IMG/VR virus record: IMGVR_UViG_3300013126_003015
Location: 1-45,729 of that record
Length of the DNA: 45,729 bases
Source: a virus
Direction: 5' to 3' (one strand)
Part shown: positions 16,566 through 24,700 of the stretch, in pieces
How positions within the stretch are numbered: position 1 is the first letter of the stretch
How the letters are laid out: every line of letters starts with the position of its first letter
Position numbers and translations under genes: made by a program
The notes under the pieces: generated by a model
Databases searched by the model: none
Told to the model about the DNA's origin: nothing
The model's input: the letters and a program-made list of their open reading frames with translations, nothing else

Positions 16566-17128
16566 TATTTTTTGTTTTTTTCGTGTTTTATCGCAAAAAT
16601 TGCAGCAGTTTTTAATAAGTCACCTAACATTGAGTTATGATACTCAGCCATTTTGTCATCATTTTTATCTAAATTAATGATTGCACTGTATTCTTCTTCA
16701 GTAAATGAAATACCGTGTGACATAGCATAATAAACACTTCTTTCACCTACTCGCATAGATGTTAAGTCGTCATTAAACTCATACATTTTTCCTTGATTTT
16801 TTCTGTGCCATTCTGAATCACATGGCTTGTAAAGATTAGCTTTACCGATTTGATGAAGAAGACAAATTTTTAACAATGAGTTTTGGTCAACTCTTTCGTC
16901 CTCTGGTAAAGCGTTATTAAATTTTACGGCATAAGACCCTACTCTAAGAAGATGGTCAATTAGACCACCTTCAAAAGCGTTATGTAGGTCAGCCATAGTA
17001 GAAGCTGGAGCTTTAATAAAAGACTCCCCTAAAAATTTCATCAACTCTTCGTTCATGAAACCTAATTTTGTTGCTGTATCAAAATATTTTTTTGTGTTAG
17101 CAACGATTTTTTCTTGTTCTAAAGGCAT
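16565..17128 (-). CDS. HD-domain-like protein with altered catalytic residue
   Basis: A 187-residue protein of the HD hydrolase fold: HNAFEGGLIDH at 49-59 and LLHQIGK at 91-97. In active members the second element reads HDIGK; here the metal-binding Asp is Gln (Q93), and the later His expected in the 'eE..Ai..H' region is replaced (SAIINLDKNDD). It is therefore probably not a normal phosphohydrolase; it might be regulatory or bind a nucleotide. Active relatives act on (d)NTPs or other phosphomonoesters. It is the first gene after the host-type promoter and is coupled to dUTPase, which supports a link to nucleotide metabolism. Confidence 0.7.
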   Translation of the reverse strand: MPLEQEKIVANTKKYFDTATKLGFMNEELMKFLGESFIKAPASTMADLHNAFEGGLIDHLLRVGSYAVKFNNALPEDERVDQNSLLKICLLHQIGKANLYKPCDSEWHRKNQGKMYEFNDDLTSMRVGERSVYYAMSHGISFTEEEYSAIINLDKNDDKMAEYHNSMLGDLLKTAAIFAIKHEKNKK

Positions 17129-17158
17129 ACTATTGGTTTTTAATGTTTATTATTAAAG

Positions 17159-17189
17159 CAAATATACATTAAAAAAACCAATAAATCAA
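17159..17189 (-). promoter_or_regulatory. Host-type promoter for HD/dUTPase pair
   Basis: On the minus strand TTG (17189-17187), a 20-nt spacer and TATATTTG (17166-17159) give the Bacteroidetes promoter pattern, 30 bp before the ATG at 17128. The TTG overlaps the stop codon of the upstream gene (17186-17188), so the promoter was fitted into a minimal gap. Confidence 0.7.
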
Positions 17190-17674
17190 TACTCATTTTT
17201 TACTTTTTTATCAGACTTACTGATAGGTTCGTATATATGATTTTCTTGTTCATTTAAAACACTTGGTGGGACGCTAGGTGTTAAAGGTTTTTTAGTTTCT
17301 AAATCGTCCATAAAATTTTTAGCATTTGTTAAAACTGTTTTAAGTTCATTAAGACTTTTAGTTTTACTTTCAGCTTCATGTGTTTCAATTATTTTTTTAT
17401 CATTTTGAACAACATCTTCGATATCTCTTTGATTAGTTGGGACTAAAGTAGGTCTACTCATTGTTGTTCGTCTCATTTTATCCATAAGTTCAGCACGTTT
17501 CATAACGTCTAAAATATGTTTAGCCGATTCTTCTTGTTTTTCAGTTAACAATTCTTTAGTTTCTTGTTTAACCTCCGTTTTAACCTCCGTTTTAACTTCT
17601 GGTTTTGTTTCTTCTTCTTTTAATAACTCAATCATAAAGTTAAATAAAAGTTTTACATCATCTCTTCTTGACAT
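17186..17674 (-). CDS. Charged, probably disordered phage protein
   Basis: A 162-residue protein, mostly Lys/Glu/Thr, with a repeated KTEVKTEVK-like stretch near residue 30 and long helices (KQEESAKHILDVMKRAELMDKMRR). The C-terminal third has LKTVLTNAKNFMDDLE, then Pro/Ser-rich linker, then IYEPISKSDKK. The same sequence of elements (LK-I/V-L-xNAK-xxM, linker, Y/EPIYSESD) is found at the N terminus of the 19038-19625 protein, so the two share a short interaction module. Function unknown. It starts 1 bp after the stop of the 17676-18947 gene. Confidence 0.75.
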   Translation of the reverse strand: MSRRDDVKLLFNFMIELLKEEETKPEVKTEVKTEVKQETKELLTEKQEESAKHILDVMKRAELMDKMRRTTMSRPTLVPTNQRDIEDVVQNDKKIIETHEAESKTKSLNELKTVLTNAKNFMDDLETKKPLTPSVPPSVLNEQENHIYEPISKSDKKVKNEY

Positions 17675-17675
17675 A

Positions 17676-18947
17676 TTATGTGGTGATTGATTCTTTTCTT
17701 GTTATTGTTTCTTGTTTTTTGGTAACCAAATCCAAGTATAATTCTTTTCTTTGTTCAGTTACTTTATCCAATGAATACGTATCTTTAACAGTATTGTATA
17801 AATTTTCTTGTAATTGCGTAACCACTTCTGGGTTTTGTATTAGTTTTTTAATCGAAGCGTACCAATCTTTATGGTTTTTAAGGGTATCAATTAATATACC
17901 ATTTCCATCTTCTTCAAAACCACCACCAAATTTAACAGCATTTTTTAAATCTATTTTATATGGTCCAAAATTCTGTGCAATAATTGCTTTGTGATGAAAA
18001 CCAGCCTCAATCACTTTTAATTGACTTTTAACTTTGTTAAACACATTTTCTTCAAGTGGTGCCAAAGATACATCAAATAAGTTATAGTTAGAAGCATATG
18101 TTGAAATTGGTTTTGTCCAAACACGTCTATATGGTTCATTACCAACCCCTTCAAATTCAGAATTTGGTATAAATTTTATAAGAAAATCTTTATGTTCTGG
18201 ACTTACAGTTTTATAATCATCTGTAAATATTTTTTCATATTGATACCAAACACTTTCAATAGGTCTAATAGCTCTGGTTCTTTGTTCACCAGTTGTTTGG
18301 TCGATTTCAGTATGTGTACCTCTAGTGTCAAAACCACACAATACAAATTGAACTTTATCTAATAACCCATCTGATTTAAGTCTACCCACAATTCCTTTAA
18401 GAATCTCCAAATCCTTTAAGTGTGAAGAGCCACCTAGCCAACCAATTCTAAGTCTACCATTTGATGGTTCAAGTTCTGGTTTAAATTGTTTTTCTGTTGG
18501 GTCGATAGCATTTGCCAATACATAAACATTTTTATTAAATTTACCTATTTCTTCAGCGAACAATGTTGTAGTTGTTGTTACATTTTCAGCACATTTAATG
18601 TTATCTAAAATCATCTTATCTAACTTATTAGCTTTTATCATGTAGTAAGCTGGATGATGTGTCCCAGGAGACCAATGGTCATCCAAATCCATAATCGTAA
18701 CAATACCAAGATTTTTTAATCTATTTAACAAAGCTGGCATTTTATCATATGGTCCTAAAGTTCTATGGTAATGAATAATATCATATTGTTTTAACCATTC
18801 ATCATTATCTAATTGTGGTTCATAGTCAACATCAACGTGAAATTCATTTGGATAGTTTTTTTCTAAAGCAATGTGTGGGTTTGTACTTCTATAATAAGAA
18901 ACACCCGTTCTGTCACTAGGTACTACTAGTACTTTTAATTTTTTCAT
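17676..18947 (-). CDS. GT4-family glycosyltransferase
   Basis: A 423-residue GT-B enzyme. The N-terminal acceptor domain begins KLKVLVVPSDRTGVSYYR and includes DIIHYHRTLG and TIMDLDDHWSPG; the donor domain includes RIGWLGGSSHLKDLEILKGI and FVLCGFDTRG, and ends with SLAPLEENVFNKVKSQLKVIEAG, in the place of the E-x7-E motif. The family is common in T4-like phages of marine and freshwater bacteria. It lies apart from the main glycan cassette and next to small virion-like genes, so it might act on a virion component. A variant phage-type motif (18966-18977) precedes the ATG. Confidence 0.87.
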   Translation of the reverse strand: MKKLKVLVVPSDRTGVSYYRSTNPHIALEKNYPNEFHVDVDYEPQLDNDEWLKQYDIIHYHRTLGPYDKMPALLNRLKNLGIVTIMDLDDHWSPGTHHPAYYMIKANKLDKMILDNIKCAENVTTTTTLFAEEIGKFNKNVYVLANAIDPTEKQFKPELEPSNGRLRIGWLGGSSHLKDLEILKGIVGRLKSDGLLDKVQFVLCGFDTRGTHTEIDQTTGEQRTRAIRPIESVWYQYEKIFTDDYKTVSPEHKDFLIKFIPNSEFEGVGNEPYRRVWTKPISTYASNYNLFDVSLAPLEENVFNKVKSQLKVIEAGFHHKAIIAQNFGPYKIDLKNAVKFGGGFEEDGNGILIDTLKNHKDWYASIKKLIQNPEVVTQLQENLYNTVKDTYSLDKVTEQRKELYLDLVTKKQETITRKESITT

Positions 18948-18965
18948 AGATTTTTGTTTAAAAAC

Positions 18966-18977
18966 TTTTTATCAATA
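18966..18977 (-). promoter_or_regulatory. Variant phage-type motif before GT4 gene
   Basis: The minus strand reads TATTGATAAAAA, one to two changes from the phage-type TATTTATAATAAA motif, ending 18 nt before the ATG at 18947. It is further from the start than the consensus copies and could be chance in this AT-rich gap. Confidence 0.35.
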
Positions 18978-19010
18978 TCTAATTATAATGATTTTAAAAC
19001 ATATGTAAAT

Positions 19011-19039
19011 AAAAAAGGGGTTAAAAAACCCCTTTTTTT
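19011..19039 (-). terminator. Rho-independent terminator
   Basis: A near-perfect inverted repeat: AAAAAAGGGGTT, a 4-nt A loop, AACCCC followed by a T run. It overlaps the stop codon (19038-19040) of the small virion-like operon and, read leftward, has the GC stem plus U tract of an intrinsic terminator. It separates that operon from the downstream glycosyltransferase gene. Confidence 0.85.
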
Positions 19040-19625
19040 ATATTTTTTTCTTTGTTTGTATTTTTCCTTCTTTTATCAGTAAATTAATTGTCTTAGCTAT
19101 AGCGGCTTCGGTAATTCTTTTTTCATAAGATTCTTTAAAATACTCAGCGACAGCTTCTTTAATCATAGCTTTTAAAACATTAGGGTCAACAGACATTGGT
19201 TGTTGATAATTATCAGTACTTTCACGCAATGGCACACCAGGTGATTTGTAATTGTTTTTAGGTTTTTCTATTAATTCACCTAAATCTTCTAAACTAAATT
19301 TAGAAGGTGGTCCTTGTAATTGTGGAATTGGGTTTTTAAGCATTGCTTCTTTTACCGCTGGTGGTAAATTAGATTTCATTACTTGTTCAGCAGTATACAT
19401 TTGTGGTTGCATACTAGATTGTGGTTGCTGAGAATACTGTTCATATATAGGTTCTCTTTCATCACTTTCACTATAAATAGGTTCTTGATAGCTATTATAA
19501 TCTTCTCTAATATTTTTATTACTACCTTTTGGTGTGGAATTTTCTTCCACTTTGTTCATAACCTTTTTTGCATTGGCTAGAATACCTTTAAGTGCAGATA
19601 AATTTACTGGTGCTGGATTATCCAT
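19038..19625 (-). CDS. Small phage protein, possibly virion-associated
   Basis: A 195-residue Gln/Pro/Ser-rich protein. Its N terminus has LKGILANAKKVMNKVEE, then a linker, then QEPIYSESDEREPIYEQ, a module also seen in the 17186-17674 protein. The middle is Gln/Pro-rich (QQPQSSMQPQ), and the C-terminal 60 residues form predicted helices (LKAMIKEAVAEYFKESYEKR, then TEAAIAKTINLLIKEGKI). No enzymatic motif is seen. It is the last gene of the operon starting at 21682, and a terminator overlaps its stop codon. Confidence 0.75.
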   Translation of the reverse strand: MDNPAPVNLSALKGILANAKKVMNKVEENSTPKGSNKNIREDYNSYQEPIYSESDEREPIYEQYSQQPQSSMQPQMYTAEQVMKSNLPPAVKEAMLKNPIPQLQGPPSKFSLEDLGELIEKPKNNYKSPGVPLRESTDNYQQPMSVDPNVLKAMIKEAVAEYFKESYEKRITEAAIAKTINLLIKEGKIQTKKKI

Positions 19626-19626
19626 A

Positions 19627-20268
19627 TTATACGTTATTTAATTCTTCTTCTTCTTTATTATTTAAATTAGTACTTTGTTGTACTGGTTGTTGTACTGGTT
19701 GCTGTACTGGTTGTTGTACTGGTTTTGGTTGCTGTACTGGTTGTTGTACTGGTTGCAGTTGTGCACGTTTTTCAGCAGCCGCTTTATTTTTAATTGTACT
19801 AGCCGCATATTTATACGTACCAACTGGTGCAATTTTTTGTGTACTTTGTACTGTTGGTGAATTATTACCAGTTTTATTAAAACCAGATGTTGGTTGATAA
19901 AACGGAACTTTAGAAACTTTAAAATCACTCATTTTATCTAACCTAAATTTTCTCCAACCTTCAAAACTTTCTTCTTTTCCAGTTCTTGTATTAATTCCGT
20001 TTGATTTTCCATCTCTAGAAATCTGATACGCATCAATCAAACCATTATTAGCAGTTGAAATGTTTCTTTGGTATATTTGAACCCATCTATTTGACATAGA
20101 ACCATCTTTTTCTTTGTATTTAAAAGAAACATAATAGAACTTACCTTCTTTTTCTGGGTCACCTTTCAAAACATTATCAACATCATTAGTTGATACAGCT
20201 TCGTTAAGCTCTACCAATCTAATAATTTCTTCCAATATAATGGATTGATATAAATTGTAAAGTTTCAT
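19627..20268 (-). CDS. WYL-like domain protein with PVQQ repeat tail
   Basis: A 213-residue protein. Residues 45-125 (KFYYVSFKYKEKDG, RWVQIYQRN, LIDAYQISRDGKS, EGWRKFRLDKMSDFKV) resemble the small beta-barrel WYL-type domain, whose members bind ligands and often act in regulation; phages encode such proteins adjacent to virion genes as well. The assignment rests on the pattern only. The C terminus has about seven copies of PVQQ, from 12-bp DNA repeats, which is a flexible spacer. It is 1 bp downstream of the 20275-20745 gene's unit and directly upstream of the 19038-19625 gene. Confidence 0.6.
   Translation of the reverse strand: MKLYNLYQSIILEEIIRLVELNEAVSTNDVDNVLKGDPEKEGKFYYVSFKYKEKDGSMSNRWVQIYQRNISTANNGLIDAYQISRDGKSNGINTRTGKEESFEGWRKFRLDKMSDFKVSKVPFYQPTSGFNKTGNNSPTVQSTQKIAPVGTYKYAASTIKNKAAAEKRAQLQPVQQPVQQPKPVQQPVQQPVQQPVQQSTNLNNKEEEELNNV
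19672..19755 (-). repeat. 12-bp tandem repeat encoding PVQQ
   Basis: Seven or so copies of a 12-bp unit (on the plus strand TGTTGTACTGGT with C/T variants) lie in the 3' part of the 19627-20268 gene. The frame is kept, so copy number changes by slippage would lengthen or shorten the Pro-Val-Gln-Gln linker without breaking the gene. Confidence 0.85.
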
Positions 20269-20274
20269 TAAAAA

Positions 20275-20745
20275 TTAAATTACAACTTGTCCGATGTTTT
20301 GTGACGTGTTAGGTGCTACATATTTATCACCAGCTATTTGGTTTGGCCCATAACCCCATAAACCAGCATTAGCTGTTATTTGTGGATTACGACCAGAACC
20401 TGGTTGTGATGACACACCACTTCTATCTTCAATACTACCACCAGCATAATTAGCTCTAGCTGTTATACCATTATATGTGTTTGTCATATCTATTTGGTCA
20501 CCAGTACCTTTACCATTATACGGTGATGTTGAATCGGATACCGCATTCGTATGTGTTACACTATATTTAGTATTTTGAGAACCACTAATTACTGGGTTTT
20601 TATAAGGACCTTGGAAAGCATATTTACCAGTACCAATAAATGTTGTTCCTAATAATGCAATTCTACCAGAACCAGGATATGATGGTCTACCGTTAATTGC
20701 GTAAAATTCTAATGGTGACTGTGCACCGTTGTAAACTTGAGGCAT
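20275..20745 (-). CDS. Small Gly/Asn-rich probable virion protein
   Basis: A 156-residue protein with a composition (Gly, Ser, Asn, Thr, Tyr; few charged residues) typical of phage structural proteins. It begins MPQVYNGAQSPLEFYAINGR and contains repeated GSGR (SYPGSGR, SQPGSGR) and NAGLWGYGPN segments. No domain is recognised. It belongs to the 21682-19038 operon, with 5-6 bp gaps to its neighbours. Confidence 0.7.
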   Translation of the reverse strand: MPQVYNGAQSPLEFYAINGRPSYPGSGRIALLGTTFIGTGKYAFQGPYKNPVISGSQNTKYSVTHTNAVSDSTSPYNGKGTGDQIDMTNTYNGITARANYAGGSIEDRSGVSSQPGSGRNPQITANAGLWGYGPNQIAGDKYVAPNTSQNIGQVVI

Positions 20746-20750
20746 GTTAT

Positions 20751-21194
20751 TTAAATTTTATTTTTTTTGTTATTATTCATATACTCTATTAAATATCTAA
20801 TTGAATCAATTTCTTTCTCAATTTCTTCGTTCATTGCTTCTTTATTAGACATTATTTTATTTTTTGTGCTTCCATCATGGTCGCTACCTTTTGTTACTTT
20901 TGGTACGCTAACAGATGTTGGGTCTTCTTTTTGATACATATTGTTTGGGTTTGTATCTTTTTGTGTTTCCCTTCTTGTTTTATCTTTTTTTTGTTCTTGA
21001 TGAACTAAATTTTCAACTTCTCTTAATCTATTATCACCACCCAAACGTTGATATTCTGAACAATCTTTGTTTTCCAAACACATTTGTTTAGCTTTTTTTA
21101 AACGAGATTCTTCCATAGCATAAGCTTTGTATTTCTTAGCCTCTTCATCCGTTTTGGTTTTAACAAACTTATCTTTTATTGCTCTGTTAGCCAT
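20751..21194 (-). CDS. Charged helical protein of unknown function
   Basis: A 147-residue, Lys/Glu-rich protein with predicted long helices (DKFVKTKTDEEAKKYKAYAM) and two Cys near residues 34 and 39 (MCLENKDCSEYQRLGGDNRL). The C terminus is an acidic helix (MNEEIEKEIDSIRYLIEYMN). No family is recognised. Its ATG shares its first base with the final base of the upstream gene's stop region (21194), so the two are co-translated. Confidence 0.7.
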   Translation of the reverse strand: MANRAIKDKFVKTKTDEEAKKYKAYAMEESRLKKAKQMCLENKDCSEYQRLGGDNRLREVENLVHQEQKKDKTRRETQKDTNPNNMYQKEDPTSVSVPKVTKGSDHDGSTKNKIMSNKEAMNEEIEKEIDSIRYLIEYMNNNKKNKI

Positions 21195-21682
21195 TATAGG
21201 TTTTTGTTAGATTTAGGGTTATTCTTTTTATCATGAATAGCTTTGATTAATTCTTCCATTTGTTTTTCAGATAAATCCAAATCTTTGATTTTATCCATCA
21301 CTTTTTCAACATCTGGATTGTAATCTTTAGAAGTGACTTCTGAATCTTTACCTCTTTTAACCAAATCTTCAATTATTTCTTCAACAGTGCTTTTTTTAAT
21401 TACTTTCTTATTTTCGTTAAGTCCATAGTTTATTGTTATACCACCAGTTCTAGAACCACCAAAACTATAAACAGCAAACCATGGAATATTTTGTCTATAT
21501 CTACCAAATACTTTATCAGTTGTTGTTGAAACATTCTTTTCATAGTAAGAATCATCATCATATGATTTGTCATATGGTCCAGTTTCAATTTCACTATTGT
21601 TTACTGGATTTCTATCATTACCATTTGAAAACATATCACCACCAACTAATTCATCTAATTGTTTCTTTTTAAATGTTGCCAT
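21194..21682 (-). CDS. Small phage protein of unknown function
   Basis: A 162-residue protein. The first third is acidic and Asn/Asp-rich (GGDMFSNGNDRNPVNNSEIE, then DKSYDDDSYYEKN). The middle has IPWFAVYSFGGSRTGGITIN, which looks like a small beta structure, and the C-terminal third is helical and charged (KVMDKIKDLDLSEKQMEELI). It is the first gene of a five-gene operon, driven by the minus-strand copy of the phage-type motif at 21691-21704. The linkage with fibre genes on the other side of the divergent promoter suggests late expression. Confidence 0.72.
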   Translation of the reverse strand: MATFKKKQLDELVGGDMFSNGNDRNPVNNSEIETGPYDKSYDDDSYYEKNVSTTTDKVFGRYRQNIPWFAVYSFGGSRTGGITINYGLNENKKVIKKSTVEEIIEDLVKRGKDSEVTSKDYNPDVEKVMDKIKDLDLSEKQMEELIKAIHDKKNNPKSNKNL

Positions 21683-21690
21683 AATTTAAG

Positions 21691-21704
21691 TTTTATTATA
21701 AATA
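21691..21704 (-). promoter_or_regulatory. Phage-type promoter motif, leftward
   Basis: The minus strand reads TATTTATAATAAAA, 8 nt before the ATG at 21682. It is a perfect 14-bp inverted copy of the plus-strand motif at 21721-21734, so the intergenic region is a symmetric divergent promoter. Confidence 0.7.
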
Positions 21705-21720
21705 TATTCAAACTATAGAA

Positions 21721-21734
21721 TATTTATAATAAAA
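21721..21734 (+). promoter_or_regulatory. Phage-type promoter motif, rightward
   Basis: TATTTATAATAAAA ends 11 nt before the ATG at 21746 of the large fibre gene. It is the consensus form of the motif seen upstream of 27350, 30865, 39211, 41247 (plus) and 1373, 21682, 36393 (minus). Confidence 0.7.
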
Positions 21735-21745
21735 CCGATAAAAAT

Positions 21746-24700
21746 ATGGGATTTAGAACGAAATTAGACTTTTCAAACAATAGACAAGTAAAACAAAGAA
21801 TAGAAACAACAACAGTTTTGTCTGGTGGAACATCATTTGGTGTGCCATTTAGTATGTTACCAACTGGACCAAACCCAAGTATTAGTTCTATCACACAATC
21901 AGTTAATTTTATAAATAGTACATTCTCTGGTAACAACACAACAACTGTATTTACATGGGGTGATAGTAGAATGAGCTTAGGTGAAAGTGCTTTATCAGCA
22001 ATAACACCTTCAAACTCAGCAACTACACAATCAACTGGAAATGTTTTCACACCTAATATATCTAGTGCGGTAGTTGTTGATGGAAATACTGGTTATACAA
22101 ATTATACTGGTGTTAGTTATAGTATTACAGTAACTGGTATGACAAATTTAGGTGGTGGAAATTATAGTGGTGCTGTTAATACACTAACACTTAATATTTT
22201 GACGGCACAAGGAATTGATTATACTGGAAGAACAATATGGAATGATACTTCTGGTATAACTAGAACCGATAGACTTATAATTAGTGATTCACCACAAGTT
22301 GGTTATGTTTGGACATGTATTGATTCGGAAGGTATGGGTGAATGGCAATACAATGGTTCTTCATCTGGTTCTACAATATGGACTGCTGGTACTGGTGCTA
22401 ATTCAGCTGTATTAGGCGGTTCTGGTGGTATTGCTAGTGGTTCAACTTCTGTTTCTGAAGGTACTAATACTATAGCTGGTGGTATTGGTTCACATGCTGA
22501 AGGTGCTAATACAAAAGCATATGGTAATTATTCACACGCTGAAGGTAATGGTACAATAGCATCTGGTATAACCGCACATGCTGAAGGTTATTTATCTCAA
22601 GCTGGTGATTATTCACATGCTGAAGGTTCTCAAACAATAGCAAGTGGTGATTATTCACATGCTGAAGGTGCTGGGTCTGTAGCTAGTGGTATACAATCAC
22701 ATGCTGAAGGTCAATCAACCGCTAGTGACGATTTTGCACACGCTGAAGGTGCTAATACGCTTGCAAGTGCTTCAGCATCACATGCTGAAGGTGAATATAC
22801 AATAGCTAGTGGAATTCGTTCACACGCTGAAGGTTATTACAGTGTGGCTAGTGGTCAAGGTGCGCATGCTCAAGGTGGTTATTATAATGGTGCTATAATT
22901 TTAAGTGGAGGTACAGCAACTGGAATTGCATCGCATGCTGAAGGTGTTAAAACAATAGCATCTGGTACAACTGCACACGCTGAAGGTTACGAAACACAAG
23001 CTGGTGATTATTCACATGCTGAAGGTGGTAATACAAAAGCATATGGTAATTATTCACACGCTGAAGGTTCTAATACTATAGCTAGTAATACTGGTTCACA
23101 CGCTGAAGGTGGTAGTACTATTGCGAGTGGAGTTGCATCACATGCTGAAGGTCTTAATACAATAGCATCTGGTATAACCGCACATGCTGAAGGTTATTTT
23201 TCTAAAGCTGGTGGTGCTTATTCACATTCTGAAGGTTATTTAACAATAGCATCTGGTACAAGTGCACATGCTGAAGGTTATTTATCTCAAGCTGGTGATT
23301 ATTCACATGCTGAGGGTTATCAAACAATTTCAACTGGTATTGGTTCACATGCTGAAGGACAAGGAACAATAGCTTCTGGTGCTGGTTCACATGCTGAAGG
23401 TAATGGTACAATAGCGACTAATACTTCATCACATGCTGAAGGTTCTCAAACAATAGCAAGTGGTGGGGTATCACATGCTGAAGGTGCTGGGTCTGTAGCA
23501 AGTGGTACTTATTCGCACGCACAAAATGCAGCAACATTAGCAAATGGTAATTTTTCACATGCTGGTGGTCAATATAATACGGCATCTGGTGACACATCGT
23601 TTACTCATTTTAAAGGTAATGTTTTAGATAAAACTCAATATGGTGCATCTGGTGATACATCAGCCATATTAGGTGGTAGGTTGCATAAAATAAAAACTGG
23701 TGCTAGTTATAGTGTTATTCTAGGTGGTGAATCAGTGACGATTGAGAGTAGTACAGCTAATTCAGCAGCTATTGGTAGTTATAGCTCAACAACATCAACT
23801 GGTTATTCCGCATTGATAGGTGCGTATGAATCTACTTTAGCTGGTGGTGGTGGTGGTTCTACATCTTTAATTTCAACATGGAAAGGTTACATATATAATA
23901 GTAATTTCTCTTCAATTATTGGTGGTTATAATAACATAATATCTGGTGTTACGGGTATTGATTATAGTGCTATTTTAGGTGGTCAAAATAATTTTATAAC
24001 AAGTAATGCTGATTTATGTGCAATTATTGGTGGTGATACAAACAAAATAAACCCAGGTGCTCAAAGAACCGTTGTTTTAGGTGGTCAAAACATAATAGGT
24101 AATTTATCAGATATGGTTTATGTCCCAGATTTGATTATTGATGGTTTGACATCTACAGACCCTTTAGCGACTGATATAAACGGTCAGATAGTGGCTGGTA
24201 CTTCAGATGCTAGACTTAAACAAAATATCCAAGATTTGTCTAATTCTTTAGATGTAATTAAAAACCTAAGAGGTGTTTCATTTGAATATACACCAGAATC
24301 AAACATGGGTGGTGGGTTACGTTATGGTTTTATAGCACAAGAAGTACAGCAGCACGTACCAATTATTGTTAGAGACAGAACTAAAGGTGATGGTATGTTA
24401 TCATTGAATTATAATGAAATAGTACCAATATTAGTTGAAGCAGTTAAAGAATTATCTACTGGTACTACGTCTTCAAATAATACGTATTTAGAAACACAAA
24501 CAATACTTGCTGAAGATAATAACATTGATTTAAACTACAATGGAACACAAGAAACAGCTATTGGTGGTGGTTTAATAGTTTTACATGCAAAAGGACAAGA
24601 TTCATCAGCTGAATTAATAACTGATAATAATGGTGATTTCGTAACAAACAACGATTTTAAACCTAGTGCATTAACAATACCTTTCTATACTCCAAGTTCA

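Noticed and set aside
19592-19897. Cys-rich frame (CCTG repeats) on the plus strand
   Set aside because: It is the antisense reading of the PVQQ repeat in a well-supported minus-strand gene.
22490-23600. A regularly spaced repeat array resembling a CRISPR
   Set aside because: The repeats are contiguous in-frame codons of one long ORF, vary in sequence and have no unique spacers; they encode an adhesin beta-roll.
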